DNA of 6,560 bases from Anaerolineales bacterium (GTDB taxonomy: Bacteria; Chloroflexota; Anaerolineae; Anaerolineales; UBA11657), in NCBI GenBank assembly GCA_947503585.1, contig CANNEJ010000086.1:1-6560 (forward strand), in the 5' to 3' direction. Of this stretch, positions 5,783 to 6,560 are shown one piece after another (the stretch's first letter is position 1; the number at the start of each line of letters is the position of its first letter). The notes under the pieces are model-generated. The model had not been told where the DNA came from. It ran no database searches and saw nothing but the letters and a program-made list of their open reading frames with translations. Made by a program: the position numbers and the translations under genes.

Positions 5783-6560
5783 ATGACAACTCTGCTGCAA
5801 TTACAGGCGCTCGGCCAGTCTCCGTGGCAGGACAATATCTCGCGCACTCAGCTGCGCTCCGGCGGCCTCGCGCGCATGGTCGCCGATGGCGACATCACCG
5901 GGCTGACCTCCAATCCCACTATTTTCGAGCAGGCGATCGGCAAATCGGACGCTTACGACACCGAGCTGCGCAGCTATGCGAGTGCCGGTTTGAGCGCGGA
6001 GCAAATCTTTTACGCACTGGCGGTCGAGGACATTCAGGCCGCGGCGGATGTCTTTCAGCCGTTGTATGCGCGCTCCAAAGGCCGCGAAGGGTTTGTGAGC
6101 CTGGAAGTTTCCCCGCGCCTGGCACACGACACAGCTGGCACCATCGGCGAAGCACAGCGCCTGGCGCAACAAGTGCAGCGCCCGAACTTGATGATCAAAA
6201 TTCCGGCAACACGCGCCGGACTGCCCGCCATCACCGCAACACTCGCAGCCGGCATCAGCGTGAATGTCACGCTCATCTTTTCGCTGCAGCGCTATCGCGA
6301 GGTAATCGACGCCCATCTGGCCGGCATTGAGCAGGCACTTGCAGCCGGCCGCAGCCTCGCGGGTATTGCGTCGGTGGCAAGTTTTTTTGTGAGCCGCGTA
6401 GACAGCATGATCGACAAACAGCTGGCGGACCGCATCGCTGCTGACCCGGCAGCGCAGCCGCAGCTGCAGGCGCTGCGCGGCCGCGCCGCAATTGCCAACG
6501 CACGCCTTGCATACCAGCTCTTCAGCGAAACAATGCAAACGCCGCGCTGGAGCGCACTGG
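5783..6560 (+). CDS. tal: Transaldolase, N-terminal part (3' end outside window)
   Basis: Transaldolase moves a dihydroxyacetone unit from sedoheptulose-7-P to glyceraldehyde-3-P through a lysine Schiff base, completing the non-oxidative pentose phosphate branch with transketolase. The frame is open from ATG 5783 to the last base (259 complete codons, no stop). Visible motifs: WQDNISR with Asp17, GDITGLTSNPTIFEQAI (36-52, Asn44), FVSLEVSP with Glu108, NLMIKIPAT with Schiff-base Lys139, NVTLIFSLQRYREV (161-174), and ASVASFFVSRVD (196-207). These match the expected aldolase-type barrel active-site order. The TSNPTIFEQAI and DTAGTI segments suggest the longer actinobacterial/cyanobacterial-type family of about 370 residues, or the N-terminal half of a transaldolase/phosphoglucose-isomerase fusion; the cut prevents a decision. 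The start is supported by AAGGA 9 nt upstream and by homology from the first residues. It lies directly downstream of tkt in the same orientation. Confidence 0.96.
   Translation, partial: MTTLLQLQALGQSPWQDNISRTQLRSGGLARMVADGDITGLTSNPTIFEQAIGKSDAYDTELRSYASAGLSAEQIFYALAVEDIQAAADVFQPLYARSKGREGFVSLEVSPRLAHDTAGTIGEAQRLAQQVQRPNLMIKIPATRAGLPAITATLAAGISVNVTLIFSLQRYREVIDAHLAGIEQALAAGRSLAGIASVASFFVSRVDSMIDKQLADRIAADPAAQPQLQALRGRAAIANARLAYQLFSETMQTPRWSAL

Noticed and set aside
5801..6538. Open frame of 245 codons on the minus strand opposite transaldolase, and a plus-strand frame 5776-6330
   Set aside because: Both overlap the well-supported transaldolase frame from 5783, which runs to the window edge. 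Neither has a recognisable domain.

Overview
The window is a GC-rich (judged by eye) bacterial chromosomal segment carrying mostly housekeeping metabolism. The best taxonomic hint is the lipoprotein at 2140-3594. Its tandem repeats (aromatic-xx-HGG-xxxx-G, then GR-xVQ-YF-E) resemble a repeat I associate with Chloroflexota surface and secreted proteins. That assignment is an inference from one family, and no rRNA or marker-gene comparison was possible. I see no insertion sequence, phage gene, CRISPR array, toxin-antitoxin pair or defence module.

Layout. (1) 1-434, plus strand: the C-terminal part of lipoyl synthase (lipA), cut by the window edge. (2) 461-1771, minus strand and convergent with lipA: a class III PLP aminotransferase resembling glutamate-1-semialdehyde aminomutase but divergent from canonical HemL. 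A bulged GC hairpin sits at the convergent ends. (3) 1772-2054: a non-coding divergent control region. It holds a probable minus-strand promoter for the aminotransferase, inverted repeats in its presumed leader, and a consensus sigma-70 promoter pointing the other way. (4) 2055-2126: tRNA-Gly(CCC). (5) 2140-3594: a lipoprotein with four repeats of about 87 residues and a C-terminal beta-rich Ig-like segment. It begins only 13 nt after the tRNA and has no promoter or ribosome binding site of its own that I can see. (6) 3595-3699: a spacer with two hairpins and an extended -10 element just before the next ATG. (7) 3700-5724: transketolase. (8) From 5783 past the window end: transaldolase.

Transketolase and transaldolase together form the non-oxidative pentose phosphate branch. 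They lie 58 nt apart in the same direction and look like one operon. The transaldolase reading frame is open to the last base, so its C-terminus, and whether it is fused to another enzyme, cannot be seen.

I do not find a clearly new biological system. The points most worth a second look are the tRNA-lipoprotein arrangement, the apparently (near-)leaderless transketolase start overlapping a hairpin, the four-repeat lipoprotein, and the divergent HemL-like aminotransferase.
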